Assembly (NCBI GenBank): GCA_963784175.1
Contig: CAWAQJ010000018.1
Location: 1 to 64,000 of the forward strand
Direction: 5' to 3'
Source of the DNA: JAIBJN01 sp963784175
Lineage (GTDB): Bacteria > Actinomycetota > Thermoleophilia > Gaiellales > Gaiellaceae
Length of the DNA: 64,000 nucleotides
Part shown: positions 36,748 to 44,980 of the stretch, one piece after another
How the letters are laid out: every line of letters starts with the position of its first letter
Numbering within the stretch: the first letter of the stretch is position 1
The notes under the pieces: model-generated
Told to the model about the DNA's origin: nothing
Databases searched by the model: none
What the model saw: only the letters and a program-made list of their open reading frames with translations
Made by a program: the position numbers and the translations under genes

Positions 36748-37350
36748 GTGGGCGGGCAGGGCCCGGCGCCGACGCTCACCGCCGTCCGCCGTAGCCGGCC
36801 GGGCCGAGTGGCGCTCGAAGTCGACGGACGACCCTGGCGGATCGTCCCGGACGAGGTCGTCGTCCGCTGCGGGCTGAGGCCGGGCCTCGAGCTGGGGCGG
36901 CCGTTGCTGCGCGACCTCCGCCGCGAGCTGCGGCGCTCGGAGGCGCTCGATATGGCCGTAAGGACCGTTTCCCGTCGCGACGTCTCCACCCGCCGCCTGA
37001 GGGAGCGCTTGGACGCCCGCGGGATCGCATCACAGGAGGCTCAGGTTGCCGTCGACACTCTTTCCTCGGCCGGCGTTGTCGACGACGGGCGTCTGGCGCG
37101 TGCGCGAGCCCGCTCGCTCACCGAGCGCGGGTGGGGTGACGCCGCGGTCGCGGCACGGCTCGAGCAGGAGGGCCTGCCGTCCGAGGCGGTCAAGCTCGCG
37201 CTCGCCGAGCTCCCGGCCGAGAGCGAGCGGGCGACCGGCGTCGTGGCGGCGATTCCGGACCGCCAGGCTGCGTGGCGCCTCCTCGCGCGGCGCGGCTTCG
37301 CGCCGGAGTCGATCGAGGACGCCGTCGGGCCGCTGGACGCTCCTCTCTGA
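36748..37350 (+). CDS. recX: RecA regulator RecX
   Basis: A 200-residue RecX, which caps RecA filaments and inhibits strand exchange. Three-helix RecX repeats are visible: TVSRRDVSTRRLRERLDARG, then VDDGRLARARARSLTERGWG, and a weaker third repeat to the end. About 45 N-terminal residues before the first repeat form a basic region. The GTG start lies six bases after recA. The pairing recA-recX supports the assignment. Confidence 0.92.
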   Translation: MGGQGPAPTLTAVRRSRPGRVALEVDGRPWRIVPDEVVVRCGLRPGLELGRPLLRDLRRELRRSEALDMAVRTVSRRDVSTRRLRERLDARGIASQEAQVAVDTLSSAGVVDDGRLARARARSLTERGWGDAAVAARLEQEGLPSEAVKLALAELPAESERATGVVAAIPDRQAAWRLLARRGFAPESIEDAVGPLDAPL

Positions 37351-37550
37351 CAGCGGTTACCATACCGACACTTTCACGCAGAAAATTGCCTGCACACGGA
37401 ACGGCTCTTTGGCCGAATCGGACACGATGAGAACCACAACGACGAACAACGCAACGGCACGCAGAACCCCGGTGGGAGGGAGACCTCGAGCGGAGTCCTA
37501 GTCCGCTGACGAGGCGCGCCTGCGGGCCGCCGATTCACCGAAATCGCCGT

Positions 37551-37574
37551 TCCTACGGGCTCGATCACGTAGGA
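37551..37574 (+). promoter_or_regulatory. Hairpin that sequesters the rny Shine-Dalgarno sequence
   Basis: TCCTACG (37551-37557) and CGTAGGA (37568-37574) are exact reverse complements with a 10-base loop. The 3' arm contains the TAGGAG Shine-Dalgarno region eight bases before the rny ATG at 37582. An overlapping alternative pairs GCTCG (37559-37563) with CGAGC (37576-37580). The two folds would switch SD access, so translational control is plausible. The rest of the 231-base gap after recX holds an unsupported 24-codon frame at 37427-37501 and no other clear signal. Confidence 0.5.
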
Positions 37575-37581
37575 GCGAGCA

Positions 37582-39120
37582 ATGGGAACTTCCATCGGCC
37601 TCCTGATCGTCGGGATCGCCCTCGGCGTGCTCTTAGGCGCCTTCGTGGGCGCCCGTCTACTCGTCTCACGGCGCGCATCCGACGCCGAAGAGGAGCGCAA
37701 ACGCCTCGACGCTGACGCCGAGCGGGCCGCAACGGCGATCCGCCGCGAGGCGGAGGTGGAGGCACGCGAACATGCTCTGAAGCTGCGCGCGGACCTCGAG
37801 CAGGAGCTCAAGGACCGGCGTGCGGAGATCATCAAGATCGAGGAGCGCGTGGCGGCGAAGGAGGGGGGCATCGACCAGAGGCTCACCGAGCTCGAGCGCC
37901 GGGAGCAGGGCCTCCTCGACCGGGAAACGCACTTGAAGCAGCTCCAGGAGGAGTCGAAGGTCGCGAAGGAGGAGCAGCTGCGCGAGCTCGAGCGCATCTC
38001 CGGCCTCACCGTCGACGAGGCGAAGCGCGAAGTCCTCGAACGAACGGAGGAGCTCGTGCGCCACGACCTCGGGCGCATGGTCCGCCAGATGGAGGAGGAG
38101 GCGCGCACCGACGCGAAGCGGCGTGCACGCAACCTCGTCGCCGACGCCCTCCAGCGGGTGGCCGCGAGCCATGCGGCCGAGACGACCGTGTCACTGGTCG
38201 AGCTTCCCTCGGACGACATGAAGGGCCGCATCATCGGCCGCGAGGGCCGGAACATCCGCGCCCTCGAGAACCTCACGGGCGTGGACTTCATCATCGACGA
38301 CACGCCGCAGGCCGTCGTGCTCTCGTCGTTCGACGGCGTCCGCCGCGAGGTCGCGAAGCTGACGCTGGCGAAGCTCGTCGAGGACGGGCGCATTCACCCG
38401 TCCCGCATCGAGGAGATGTACTACCGCTCGAAGGCGGAGATCGAGGACCACATCCGCCAGGCGGGCGAGCAGGCCGTCTTCGAGGCGAACTGCGGGAAGA
38501 TGCACGAGGAGCTGGTCAAGGTGCTCGGGCGGCTCCGCTACCGGACGAGCTACGGCCAGAACATCCTCAGGCACTCGCTCGAGTGCTCGCACCTCGCCGG
38601 GATCATGGCGTCGGAGCTGGGAGCCAGCGTCAAGACGGCCAAGCGCGCCGCGCTCCTCCACGACATCGGGAAGGCGATGACGCACGAGGTCGAGGGCTCG
38701 CACGCCGCCATCTCCGCGCAGCTGGCAAAGCGCTACGACGAGTCGCAGCACGTGGTGCACGCGATCGAGGCGCACCACTACGAGGTGCAGCCTCAGACCG
38801 TGGAGGCGGTGCTCGTGATCGCCGCCGACGCGATCTCCGCTTCGCGCCCCGGCGCGCGCGGCGAGAGCCTCGAGCACTACATCAAGCGCCTCGAGACGCT
38901 CGAGAAGATCGCCTCGGACAAGAAGGGCGTCGAGCGCGTGTACGCGCTTCAGGCCGGCCGCGAGGTGCGCGTCATCGTGAAGCCGACCGAGATCGACGAC
39001 GGCACCGCCGTCCTCCTCTCACACGAGATCGCGCGCGAGATCGAGGAACAGCTCGAGTATCCCGGCCAGATCAAGGTGACCGTGATTCGCGAGAGCCGCG
39101 CCGTCGAGTTCGCGAAGTAG
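37582..39120 (+). CDS. rny: Ribonuclease Y
   Basis: A 512-residue membrane-anchored endoribonuclease that starts mRNA decay. Order: one N-terminal membrane helix (about 4-27), a long charged coiled coil (30-190), a KH domain with GRIIGREGRNIRALE (about 212-226), and an HD domain with HSLECSHLAGIMASELG and LLHDIGKAMTHE. RNase Y is usual in Firmicutes but uncommon in classical actinomycetes, which use RNase E/G. Its presence beside recA supports a deep-branching lineage. Confidence 0.95.
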   Translation: MGTSIGLLIVGIALGVLLGAFVGARLLVSRRASDAEEERKRLDADAERAATAIRREAEVEAREHALKLRADLEQELKDRRAEIIKIEERVAAKEGGIDQRLTELERREQGLLDRETHLKQLQEESKVAKEEQLRELERISGLTVDEAKREVLERTEELVRHDLGRMVRQMEEEARTDAKRRARNLVADALQRVAASHAAETTVSLVELPSDDMKGRIIGREGRNIRALENLTGVDFIIDDTPQAVVLSSFDGVRREVAKLTLAKLVEDGRIHPSRIEEMYYRSKAEIEDHIRQAGEQAVFEANCGKMHEELVKVLGRLRYRTSYGQNILRHSLECSHLAGIMASELGASVKTAKRAALLHDIGKAMTHEVEGSHAAISAQLAKRYDESQHVVHAIEAHHYEVQPQTVEAVLVIAADAISASRPGARGESLEHYIKRLETLEKIASDKKGVERVYALQAGREVRVIVKPTEIDDGTAVLLSHEIAREIEEQLEYPGQIKVTVIRESRAVEFAK

Positions 39121-39129
39121 CTCGACGGC

Positions 39130-39147
39130 GCGGCTCCCGCCGCTTTT
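39130..39147. terminator. Weak terminator-like hairpin between rny and the convergent nuclease gene
   Basis: GCGG (39130-39133), loop CTC, CCGC (39137-39140), then CGC and four T. It lies in the 29-base gap between two converging stop codons. The stem is only four base pairs, so this is a weak call. Confidence 0.3.
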
Positions 39148-39149
39148 CC

Positions 39150-41813
39150 TCAGCCTCCCAGGTTGAAGCGCGCGACCTGCGGGTCGTGGTCGCTCGCCTG
39201 GTCGGCGAACTCGGCGTTCGCGTGTACCACGTCGTACTCCGTGAGCGTCCGATAGAGCTTGCGGCTCGCGAGGATGTGGTCGAGCACCTGCGAGTTGCCC
39301 TCGAACACGTACGTGTAGCGCTCGGGTCGCCTCAGCGAAAGCACGAGGTTGTCGAGCACGCCGCCCTCGAGGATGGCGAGCGTCTCCGAGAACTCGAAGT
39401 CGTTCAGGTCGCCGAGCACGATCACCTTCGCGTTGGCGTCGAGCGCGAGGATGCTGTCGACGAAGCTGTTCACGACCTGCGCCTGCTGGTGCCGCTGCGT
39501 CTCCGTGACGCGGCTCGGCGGCTGGAACCGGCCGAACAGCGGGTCGTCGCCGCCCTTCGAGTTGAAGTGGTTGGCGATCGCGAAGATCGTCTGTCCCCGC
39601 CAGATGAACTCGCCCGCCAGCGGCTTGCGGCTGTTGGCGAATGCGGGGTTGGTCGGGTCGACCCGGCCCGGGCTGAACGTCAGCTGCGGGCCGTCCGAGC
39701 CGGCGACGACGCCGGTGGCGGCCGTCGAGGTTCCGCCGGGCCGGTCGACGAACGAGAGGCCGCGATCGGTGCGGAAGATGAAGCCGACGCGGATGTTTCC
39801 GCCCGGCTCGCCTCCGTCGGCGTTGTTCACCGGGTTGATCTGCCGGTAGTCGTAGGCCGGCCCGCCTGCGGCGGAGATCGCCGCGATGAGCTCGGCCAGG
39901 GTCTGGTCGGCGGCCGTCGTCCCGTCGTTGGTCGGCCCGTTGTTGTCCTGGATCTCCTCGAGCGCGACGATGTCGGGCGACTTGAGGTTGTGGACGATGA
40001 GCCCGGCCAGCTCGGCGAACTTCGCATCGGCGTCACCGGGGTCGAGGTTCTCGACGTTGAAGGTCGCCACGGAGAGCTCGTTGGCGGCAACGTCCCTCGC
40101 GACCTCCTGCTCGAGGCCCTCGGAGATCGTGGTGAACGGCTCCGAGACGTCGAGCTTGAAGTTGCCGAAGCTGTAGTCGAGGATGCCGACGACCGGCGTC
40201 CCGAAGCGGTCGCCCACGTTCAGGTCGGGCACCGGCATCAGGCGGTCGTCGAGGTGGATCCGCTCCGGGTTGAAGTCGTTCGAGCGGACGACCACTCCGC
40301 CGCGGTTCGTCATGATCCCGGCGCGATCGGCGGTGTCGCCCACGATGGGGATCTCGCCGAAATCGGTCGTCGGGCCGACGACCCAGGCCTTGTTCACACG
40401 GACGCGCATGCTCTCGAAGCTCTCGTAGAAGTCGAGCCCGTCCTGCGCCGGGTCGAAGACGCCGCTCACTTCGGCGTCGCCCGTCGAGTCGTTGTCGATG
40501 ATCTCGTCGGGCGGAATGCGCCCGCCCTTGCCGATCAGCCCGGGCCCGGGGAGGGCGTTCCCGCTCGAGAGCACGTCGACCTCCGGTGACGAGATCTCCG
40601 TCTGCGTGAGGTTGTTGCCGGTTGCGCCACCGGGGCGGAACTCGGTCACGAACCCTGCGACCTCGACGGCGTCGCCGACCGCGACCGCGTCGGCCGCAGG
40701 CGTCCCGAAGACGAACATGCCTTCGGAAGTCGCTGAATTGGAATCAGGGTTGGGATCCTCGAAGAAGAACCCGTTCGAGACCTTCGCGGTCACGATGCCC
40801 GGAACACTCGAGACAGCGTGCCCTTCGAGCGGCGAGCGGTGCGCCGCGCCCTGGATGTCGTGGATCCTGGCCGGCGGCCCGACGGTCGTGAACGACCAGA
40901 CCACGTTGCCGGACATCGTGTCGGGCGGGTCGTCGACGTCGTTGTCGGAGACCTGAGCGCCCACGATCGTGACGGTGCACGTCTCGTCCTGGACGAAGTC
41001 CGAGCTCGGGTTCAGCGTGAACGTGAGCGGCCCTCCGCTCGCGGCGGCCGCGTGTGCGCCGCTCGTCGTGCACGAGATCGAGAACCACGAACCGCTCGTG
41101 GTCACAGGCTCACTGAAGGTCACGGTGATGTCCGCGTTGACGGCGACACCGGTCGCGCCGGCGGTCGGCGTCGTGGAGGAGACCTGCGGGGCCGCGTCCG
41201 TCGAGACGATGTGCGAACCGAGGCCGGTGAAGTCGTCGGTGGCGAAGCCGTCCCACTGGACTGCTGGATCGAAAACGTCGTTCGGATCCGGATCGCCGGC
41301 CTCGATGGCCGCCTTGCGGCGCAGCGTGTTGTCCGCCGTGCTGGTGAGGCCGGTGCCCCATTCCGTCCCGGGGTCGAAGCCGCGCTGACCGATCGAGTCG
41401 ATCACGGTCGCGCCCTTGAGGAGCAGGACTGCGTCGTCTCCGTTGAACCAGCCCGAGCCGTTCGTCTGGTCGGCCTGGGCGAGGATCACCGGGCTGGCGG
41501 CGCTCTGCGCCACCACGTAGACGTCGCCGGACGCCACCGTGCCCGTGAGGCCGATGGTCAGGCCGGCGGCCGGATTCCCGTTGAAGAACATCTGGATCGC
41601 GTAGCCGTTCGCCGCAAGATCGATGGGCGCGCCGGTCCCGTTGAAAATCTCCAGCGCCTTGTTGTTGCTCGTGCCTTCGATGTACTCGGAGAAGAACAGC
41701 TCGGTTGGTGCTGCTCGCGCGCTCCCGAGTGAGAAGGCGAGCGGGACGATCAGAGCGATCGTCAGGAAAGCCGGAAGGAAACGCCTTCTCGGCGCAGTGC
41801 GACTCGTAGCCAT
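39150..41813 (-). CDS. Secreted lamin-tail-domain endonuclease/exonuclease (ExeM/NucH-like)
   Basis: An 887-residue exported protein. A signal peptide (about 1-34, AxA-type site SARAA) leads into a lamin-tail domain (LFFSEYIEGTSNNKALEIFNG, to about 165). An Ig-like Big_5-type domain (about 175-280) and an OB-fold/DNA-binding-like region (about 290-450) follow. The endonuclease/exonuclease/phosphatase domain (about 515-885) shows ATFNVENL, ALEEIQDN, LGDLNDFE and SDHDPQVA, so all catalytic groups are present. Such proteins degrade extracellular DNA. It diverges from miaB and could feed the nucleoside importer in this window. Confidence 0.92.
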   Translation of the reverse strand: MATSRTAPRRRFLPAFLTIALIVPLAFSLGSARAAPTELFFSEYIEGTSNNKALEIFNGTGAPIDLAANGYAIQMFFNGNPAAGLTIGLTGTVASGDVYVVAQSAASPVILAQADQTNGSGWFNGDDAVLLLKGATVIDSIGQRGFDPGTEWGTGLTSTADNTLRRKAAIEAGDPDPNDVFDPAVQWDGFATDDFTGLGSHIVSTDAAPQVSSTTPTAGATGVAVNADITVTFSEPVTTSGSWFSISCTTSGAHAAAASGGPLTFTLNPSSDFVQDETCTVTIVGAQVSDNDVDDPPDTMSGNVVWSFTTVGPPARIHDIQGAAHRSPLEGHAVSSVPGIVTAKVSNGFFFEDPNPDSNSATSEGMFVFGTPAADAVAVGDAVEVAGFVTEFRPGGATGNNLTQTEISSPEVDVLSSGNALPGPGLIGKGGRIPPDEIIDNDSTGDAEVSGVFDPAQDGLDFYESFESMRVRVNKAWVVGPTTDFGEIPIVGDTADRAGIMTNRGGVVVRSNDFNPERIHLDDRLMPVPDLNVGDRFGTPVVGILDYSFGNFKLDVSEPFTTISEGLEQEVARDVAANELSVATFNVENLDPGDADAKFAELAGLIVHNLKSPDIVALEEIQDNNGPTNDGTTAADQTLAELIAAISAAGGPAYDYRQINPVNNADGGEPGGNIRVGFIFRTDRGLSFVDRPGGTSTAATGVVAGSDGPQLTFSPGRVDPTNPAFANSRKPLAGEFIWRGQTIFAIANHFNSKGGDDPLFGRFQPPSRVTETQRHQQAQVVNSFVDSILALDANAKVIVLGDLNDFEFSETLAILEGGVLDNLVLSLRRPERYTYVFEGNSQVLDHILASRKLYRTLTEYDVVHANAEFADQASDHDPQVARFNLGG

Positions 41814-41906
41814 CGGAAAACCCCCAGGGTTGAGGCGGACTGGGCGATGGTAAACCCCGTGTCTGCTTGGAACAAGACCATTTACGACCCCGGTACAGTT
41901 GGAGCG

Positions 41907-43229
41907 ATGAGGCGCTACCACGTCACCACATTCGGGTGTCAGATGAATGCGCACGACTCGGAGCGGATCAAGGGGATGCTCGAGTCCCTCGGCCTCGGCG
42001 AGGCGCTCTCGGCCGAGGAGGCGGACGTCATCGTCTTCAACACGTGCACCGTCCGCGAAAAGCCCGATCAGCGCTTCGCGGCCCATCTCGCGCAAGCCGC
42101 CGCCCTCAAGAAGGCCGACCCCGAGCGGGTCATCGCGGTGGGCGGCTGCTACGCGGAGGCGCAGCGCGAGCGGATCTTCGAGCTCTATCCCGCCGTGGAC
42201 GTGGCGTTCGGCCCCGGGTCGATCCCGCATCTGGCCGACTGGATCGGCGCCGGCGGCATGGGCGTCCCGCGCGGGCGCTTCGCGGAGTGGAACCAGTTCG
42301 CAGGCGATCTTCCCGCGCATCGCGAGCGGCAATTCCAGGCGTGGGTGCAGATCTCCATGGGCTGCAACTCCGTCTGCTCGTACTGCATCGTCCCCGCCGT
42401 TCGCGGCCGCGAGCAGAGCCGCAGGCCGGGCGACATCGTCGCGGAGGTGTCGCGCCTGGCCGCCGACGGCGTGCGCGAGGTGACGCTGCTCGGCCAGAAC
42501 GTCAACTCCTGGGGCCGCGACCTCGTGCCGGACGTGAAGACCGACTTCGGCGAGCTCCTCCGGGCCGTGGACGCGGTGCCGGGCATCGAACGGATCCGCT
42601 TCACGAGCCCGCACCCGAAGGACTTCCGCGAGCCCGTCATCCGGGCCATGGCCGAGTGCGCCGGGGTCTGCGAGCACACGCATCTGCCGCTCCAGTCCGG
42701 CTCGACCAGGGTGCTGAAGCGCATGCGGCGCACGTACGGGCGCGAGCGGTACCTGGAGCTCGTCGACCGGATGCGCGCGGCCGTGCCCGACCTCGCGCTC
42801 ACGACGGACATCATCGTCGGGTTCCCCGGCGAGACGGAGGACGACTTCCGCGAGACCCTCGAGGTCGTCGAGGAGGTGCGCTACGACGGCGCCTACACGT
42901 TCGTCTTCAGCCCACGGCGGGGGACAGAGGCGGCGACGCTGCCCGACCAGGTTCCCGAGGAGACGAAGCGCGAACGAATCGAGCGGCTCATCGACGTCGT
43001 CCAACGGATTGCCCGGGAGCGAAACGAGACGCGGGTCGGCGGCACCGAGGAGGTCCTCGTCGAGGGGCCCAGCCGGACCGATCCCGGCGTCCTGCGGGGA
43101 CGCACCCGGCGCAACACGACCGTCAACTTCAGCGGCGCCTCGGCGGCGGGCGACCTCGTCTCCGTCCGGATCGAGGGCGCCACGTCGACGACGCTGCGAG
43201 GGACGGAGACGGCCCTCGTCGCGGCGTAG
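41907..43229 (+). CDS. miaB: tRNA-2-methylthio-N6-dimethylallyladenosine synthase MiaB
   Basis: A 440-residue radical-SAM methylthiotransferase acting on i6A37 of tRNA. The N-terminal cluster cysteines are in FGCQMN, NTCTVRE and GGCYAE; the radical-SAM CxxxCxxC is in MGCNSVCSYCIVP (about residue 151). A TRAM domain closes the protein (about 375-440). The ATG at 41907 is chosen because homologues start MRRYHVTTFGCQMN; a frame extension upstream to 41847 is not conserved. Its partner miaA lies 94 bases downstream. Confidence 0.96.
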   Translation: MRRYHVTTFGCQMNAHDSERIKGMLESLGLGEALSAEEADVIVFNTCTVREKPDQRFAAHLAQAAALKKADPERVIAVGGCYAEAQRERIFELYPAVDVAFGPGSIPHLADWIGAGGMGVPRGRFAEWNQFAGDLPAHRERQFQAWVQISMGCNSVCSYCIVPAVRGREQSRRPGDIVAEVSRLAADGVREVTLLGQNVNSWGRDLVPDVKTDFGELLRAVDAVPGIERIRFTSPHPKDFREPVIRAMAECAGVCEHTHLPLQSGSTRVLKRMRRTYGRERYLELVDRMRAAVPDLALTTDIIVGFPGETEDDFRETLEVVEEVRYDGAYTFVFSPRRGTEAATLPDQVPEETKRERIERLIDVVQRIARERNETRVGGTEEVLVEGPSRTDPGVLRGRTRRNTTVNFSGASAAGDLVSVRIEGATSTTLRGTETALVAA

Positions 43230-43323
43230 TCACACTTTCGTCGCAATGCGTGAGCCACGCGTGCGCCCGTGAGCGATACGCTCGAAGTGGGGGTCCCCCG
43301 GGGCTCCCCTGGCCTCTTGAGCC

Positions 43324-44241
43324 ATGGCCGCTAAGGGCAACCTTGTCCTGGCCATCTTCGGTCCGACGGCCTCCGGGAAGAGCGCCGTCGCCGAGGCGAT
43401 CGCCGATCGGACGCCGGCCGAGATCGTCTCCGCCGACGCCATGCAGGCCTACCGGGGCCTGCCGATCCTCACGAACCAGCCCGAGCGACCGACCCGGCTC
43501 GTGGGCATCTGGCCGCTCGACCACGAGGGATCCGTCGCCGAGTACGCCGAGCTGGCGCACGCGGCCGTCGACGAGATCCTGGCAGCCGGGCGCACGCCGG
43601 TCGTCGCGGGAGGCACGGGCCTGTACCTGCGCGCGGCCCTCGCCGAGCTCGGCGTTCCGCCGGCGCCGCGGCCGGGCGCCCGCGAGCGGTGGGAGCGGCT
43701 GTACGACGAGGACGGGGCGGAGGCCGCGCACGAGGCGCTGGTCGCAATCGATCCGCAAGCCGCGGCAGCGGTGCATCCGAACGACCGCCGCCGCATCGTT
43801 CGCGCGCTCGAGCTGGCCGAGGCGGGCTCCTCGCTGCGCCCGGACGCCGACCGGCTGTGGACGGACGAGACGCGGCACCCGACGCTCGTGGTCGGGCTCG
43901 ACGTGCCTCCCGAAGAGGTTGCTCGCCGTATCGACGAGCGCACGCGCGCGATGGCCGAGCGCGGCGCCGCGGACGAGGCGCAAGAGGCGCTCGCCGGACC
44001 GGTGTCCACCACCGCGCGCAAGGTGATCGGGCTCGAGGAGTTCGGCACGCTCCCGGCCGCCGAGGCGATCGAGACCGTCGCCCGCCGCACGCGGCAGTAC
44101 GCCGCCTACCAGCGCAAGTGGCTCCGCCGCATCCCGGGCGTTGTTAGCGTTCGGGCCGATCGTCCTCCGGACGCGGTCGCCGATGAGATTCTCCAAGTGG
44201 CACGGGCTCGCCAACGACTACCTGCTCGTCGAGCGGGCTGA
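43324..44241 (+). CDS. miaA: tRNA dimethylallyltransferase MiaA
   Basis: A 305-residue prenyltransferase that adds the dimethylallyl group to A37, the substrate for MiaB. The P-loop is GPTASGKS (residues 13-20), SADAMQAYRGL corresponds to the usual SADSRQVYRGL, and VAGGTGLYLRA is conserved. The 94-base gap before it holds GC-rich inverted repeats such as GGGGG-T-CCCCC (43289-43299). The last 59 bases overlap dapF in another frame, an unusually long overlap that both conserved proteins support. Confidence 0.95.
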   Translation: MAAKGNLVLAIFGPTASGKSAVAEAIADRTPAEIVSADAMQAYRGLPILTNQPERPTRLVGIWPLDHEGSVAEYAELAHAAVDEILAAGRTPVVAGGTGLYLRAALAELGVPPAPRPGARERWERLYDEDGAEAAHEALVAIDPQAAAAVHPNDRRRIVRALELAEAGSSLRPDADRLWTDETRHPTLVVGLDVPPEEVARRIDERTRAMAERGAADEAQEALAGPVSTTARKVIGLEEFGTLPAAEAIETVARRTRQYAAYQRKWLRRIPGVVSVRADRPPDAVADEILQVARARQRLPARRAG

Positions 44242-44980
44242 GTTCGGCTTCCCGCTGGAGCCGGCCCTCGTCCGACGTCTCTGCGACTACCACCTCGGCA
44301 TCGGCTCGGACGGGATCCTCGAGGTGCTGTCCGCCGAGGGCCCGCGCGCGGAGATCGTCATCTGGAATCCGGACGGCTCGACCGCGGAGCTCTCCGGGAA
44401 CGGCACGAGAATCGCTGCCCGCTGGCTGGCCCGCCGCAGCGGCGAGCTCGAGGTGGTCGTCGCCGTCGGGCCCCGAGAGGTCACGGCGCGGATGCGCGAC
44501 GGGCTCGAGGTGGAGACCGACATGGGGCCGGTCGAGGTCGGGACGCCCGAGCTCCTGGCCGTGAACGGGTCCGAGGTCGAGTTCACGCCTGTCTCTGTCG
44601 GGAACCCGCACGCCGTCATCCGCCGCGACCCGGAGCGGACGGAGCTCCTCCGGCTCGGCCCTCTCGTGGAGAACCACCCGCGCTTTCCGGAGCGCACGAA
44701 CGTCCAGCTCGTGCACGTCGACTCCGGCCGCGAGGCGACGGTCGGCGTGTGGGAGCGCGGGGCGGGGGAGACGCTGTCCTCGGGGACGAGCGCCGTGGCC
44801 GTCGCGGGAGCCTCCGTCGCCAACGGCTGGTGCGAGAGCCCCGTCACCATCCACCTGGCCGGAGGGGACATGCAGGTCGAGCTCGACGCCGGCTTCAACG
44901 CCCGCCTGACAGGCGCCGCCCAGGAGATCTGCGTGGGCGAGGTCTCGCCCGAGCTCCTGGAGGAGGTACGCGGCGGATGA
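44183..44980 (+). CDS. dapF: Diaminopimelate epimerase homologue DapF lacking both catalytic cysteines
   Basis: A 265-residue DapF-fold protein with MRFSKWHGLANDY at the start, WNPDGS, GNPHAV and ERGAGET. DapF interconverts LL- and meso-diaminopimelate with two cysteines, one in CGNG and one in ACGSG/SCGTG. Here these read LSGNGTR (Ser, TCC) and LSSGTSA (Ser, TCG). Both codons differ from Cys codons by more than a simple indel, so this is not a sequencing slip. Either this lineage uses serines, or the protein has another role. It lies between miaA (59-base overlap) and dapL (ATGA overlap). Confidence 0.88.
   Translation: MRFSKWHGLANDYLLVERAEFGFPLEPALVRRLCDYHLGIGSDGILEVLSAEGPRAEIVIWNPDGSTAELSGNGTRIAARWLARRSGELEVVVAVGPREVTARMRDGLEVETDMGPVEVGTPELLAVNGSEVEFTPVSVGNPHAVIRRDPERTELLRLGPLVENHPRFPERTNVQLVHVDSGREATVGVWERGAGETLSSGTSAVAVAGASVANGWCESPVTIHLAGGDMQVELDAGFNARLTGAAQEICVGEVSPELLEEVRGG

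Noticed and set aside
37427..37501. 24-codon leader peptide upstream of rny (Thr/Asn/Arg-rich)
   Set aside because: No Shine-Dalgarno sequence and no regulatory codon run; probably a chance frame, though the region is in the rny leader.
38583..40589. Long plus-strand open frame across the end of rny and the nuclease gene
   Set aside because: It is out of frame with rny and antisense to the conserved nuclease domain.
41814..43004. Upstream extension of the secreted nuclease frame, opposite miaB
   Set aside because: The nuclease has a clear signal peptide starting at ATG 41813; the extension lies antisense to conserved miaB.
44390..44800. DapF cysteine losses as sequencing errors
   Set aside because: The serine codons TCC and TCG cannot arise from Cys codons by an indel without breaking the frame, and the frame is intact.
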